From assembly GCA_002382605.1 (NCBI GenBank), contig DFYG01000055.1, forward strand, positions 1-8,296: 8,296 nucleotides of DNA. Reading direction: 5' to 3'. Source of the DNA: Synergistaceae bacterium UBA4088 (GTDB lineage Bacteria > Synergistota > Synergistia > Synergistales > Thermovirgaceae). Positions 7,234 to 8,296 of the stretch are shown piece after piece. Position numbers and translations under genes: made by a program. Numbering within the stretch: position 1 is the first letter of the stretch; each line of letters opens with the position of its first letter. The notes below the pieces were generated by a model. That model saw only the letters and a program-made list of their open reading frames with translations, did no database searches and was not told the DNA's origin.

Positions 7234-7248
7234 CAGGGTGGTGATGGT

Positions 7249-7758
7249 ATGGCAACCGGAGTATCGATCGCAAGACCAGTGGTGATGGCCCTTATTGCGG
7301 CCTTTATGCTGGCCATATTTCCCAATTCCGGTGATTCGCTTGAGAAAACCATTTCCCTTCCCGATATCCCGGGCTGGAACAGGGGCGAAGTCATCACGAC
7401 GGTGCTTGAAAGCCCCTCGGGGGATCAGGGAAGCTGGCTGGAGCTGGCCTATTTCAGGGAGACCGACCGGCACAGCATTCTGGTAGTGGTACTGAAGGGG
7501 CCTGGGACTTCATGGTCCGGGCTTCCAAAAGGAAATGTCACCGCCGGGGACGGACCTGTCGGTTCCGGCGCCACTTACAGGACCACAACTGTTCTGGGTT
7601 TTCCCGCAGCCCTGGAAATTCACCCTCTTACCGGAAGCAGCCTCGTGGTGACTCCTTCGAAGGAGACAACCTTTACTTTCGAGACGGCTTTCGAAGATGT
7701 AGATCTTGAGACGTTTGCGGAGAGCTTCCTGGAGGACGTCAACGGTGAACGCCAATAA
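7249..7758 (+). CDS. Predicted exported protein of unknown function
   Basis: I do not recognise the family. The 169-residue product starts with a signal-peptide-like N-terminus: Arg9, then a hydrophobic core at 11-24 (VVMALIAAFMLAIF) and small or polar residues to about 31 where cleavage could fall. There is no cysteine anywhere, so it is not a lipoprotein and would suit an oxidising or envelope location. The mature part alternates beta-like stretches (LPDIPGWNRGEVITTVLE, SWLELAYFRE, HSILVVVLKGPG, AALEIHPL, SSLVVTP) with Gly/Ser/Thr turns, and has an acidic helical end (FEDVDLETFAESFLEDV). This suggests a small beta-sandwich or barrel-type domain. The ATG at 7249 lies behind AGGGTGGTGAT and a plausible promoter. 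It is the only plus-strand gene, divergent from miaB and convergent with the solute-binding protein gene, so it is probably monocistronic. Confidence 0.82.
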   Translation: MATGVSIARPVVMALIAAFMLAIFPNSGDSLEKTISLPDIPGWNRGEVITTVLESPSGDQGSWLELAYFRETDRHSILVVVLKGPGTSWSGLPKGNVTAGDGPVGSGATYRTTTVLGFPAALEIHPLTGSSLVVTPSKETTFTFETAFEDVDLETFAESFLEDVNGERQ

Positions 7759-7841
7759 CAGGTTAACAGGAAAAACCCCGGTAGGCCGTTAAAGAGGAAC
7801 AGTTGCCGGAATATATCCTCCCACCCTGGAAACAGCTTCCA
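7759..7841. other. Convergent intergenic gap without a clear terminator
   Basis: The 83 bases separate two converging genes, where a terminator would be expected. I see only weak candidates: TGGAA/TTCCA around a 5-base loop near 7827-7841, without a T-run. There is also a 3-bp CGG/CCG hairpin followed by GGGTTTTT on the minus strand near 7777-7788. Neither is convincing. Confidence 0.4.
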
Positions 7842-8296
7842 CTACCTTGGCAGCCACTTCTCTTCGAGCTTCTTCAGATATCCTTCCGATCTCAACTCAT
7901 CCAGGGCATGGTTTATCGCGCCAAGCAGTTCGCTGTCGATCTTTCTGACAGCGAAAGCCATTTCATCGGACGACAGGTGATCTACCAAGGCTGTTTTCAG
8001 GCCCCTTCCCATAAGGGCATTCTCCTCAAGGAATCTTTTCGCAACGATACCGTCCAGGAAAGCCGCGTCCGCTCCGCCGGAGAGCACGGCCAGCAGCGCT
8101 TCATCCAGCCTCTGGTATCTCCTGACGATGATGTTTCCGATAGAAGAAAGGTAATCGTCCTGTATGGTTCGTGCCTGAACCGTCACGGTCCTGCCGCGAA
8201 GATCGGCGACCCAATTCAGTCCTGCCTCTTCGCTCCTTGTCACCACAGCATCCATAGAAGTGAAATAGGACTTCGAAAAATCGACTATTTTACCCC
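7842..8296 (-). CDS. ABC transporter solute-binding protein, family 3 (amino-acid type), C-terminal part
   Basis: Proteins of this family bind amino acids or related solutes in the periplasm, or as lipoproteins, and deliver them to an ABC permease. The 150 visible residues begin inside the protein with GKIVDFSKSYFTSMDAVV, matching the family's DFS-PY----A-VV core. Next come LRGRTVTVQARTIQDDYL (the 'L-GK-VGVQ-GTT' ligand-loop position), RRYQRLDEALLAVLSGGADAAFLDG with the usual ligand-contacting Asp region, and MAFAVRK. The end, ALDELRSEGYLKKLEEKWL, is the family's standard C-terminal helix. The ATG at 8255 is internal, because the same frame continues with homologous sequence to the window edge, so the gene is cut at its 5' side. 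The ligand loop reads QART where QxGTT is common, so the ligand cannot be named. Permease and ATPase partners are not in the window. Confidence 0.9.
   Translation of the reverse strand, partial: GKIVDFSKSYFTSMDAVVTRSEEAGLNWVADLRGRTVTVQARTIQDDYLSSIGNIIVRRYQRLDEALLAVLSGGADAAFLDGIVAKRFLEENALMGRGLKTALVDHLSSDEMAFAVRKIDSELLGAINHALDELRSEGYLKKLEEKWLPR

Noticed and set aside
7759..7841. Possible bidirectional terminator
   Set aside because: Only 3-5 bp stems are visible, and the only T-run follows a very weak stem on the minus strand. I list the gap but do not call a terminator.
1..8296. Mobile element, phage, CRISPR, tRNA or rRNA
   Set aside because: I saw no transposase or integrase motifs, no repeat arrays, no terminal inverted repeats with target duplications and no tRNA-like cloverleaf. 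Known genes fill nearly all the window.

Overview
This is a GC-rich, gene-dense bacterial chromosomal segment with no mobile-element, phage, CRISPR or RNA-gene signal. Seven genes lie head to tail on the minus strand and read miaB > comEA > comEC > coaX > dus > lysS > ligA. A divergent small secreted-protein gene lies on the plus strand, and the window ends with the tail of a minus-strand solute-binding protein gene. I infer a Gram-negative-type anaerobe, possibly of Synergistota (amino-acid fermenters): the gene content, base composition and periplasmic-type binding protein would fit. This is a weak inference, because none of the genes is lineage-specific by eye.

Positions 7842-8296 (minus) hold the C-terminal part of a family-3 amino-acid-type ABC solute-binding protein. 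It converges on a 169-residue exported protein of unknown function at 7249-7758 (plus), with an 83-base gap and no convincing terminator. The 156-base gap at 7093-7248 is a divergent promoter region. It has a good -35/-10 pair facing right and an extended -10 facing left into miaB.

The minus-strand run is compact. miaB, comEA and comEC overlap by 1-4 bases, comEC to coaX is a 31-base gap, coaX/dus and dus/lysS overlap by a few bases, and lysS to ligA is a 24-base gap. This looks like one transcription unit with translational coupling. By role it mixes tRNA modification (MiaB ms2i6A37 methylthiotransferase, Dus dihydrouridine synthase), tRNA charging (LysS), CoA synthesis (CoaX), DNA uptake (ComEA receptor, ComEC channel) and DNA sealing (LigA).

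Three points deserve attention. The dus homology starts upstream of any ATG, GTG or TTG, so a rare start (ATT or ATA) or an error is implied. The comEC homology likewise runs back to the comEA stop, where only CTG, in a CTGA overlap, is available. ComEC ends after its membrane competence domain and has no C-terminal metallo-beta-lactamase-like domain. I see no clearly new biological system; the least explained gene is the exported protein at 7249-7758.
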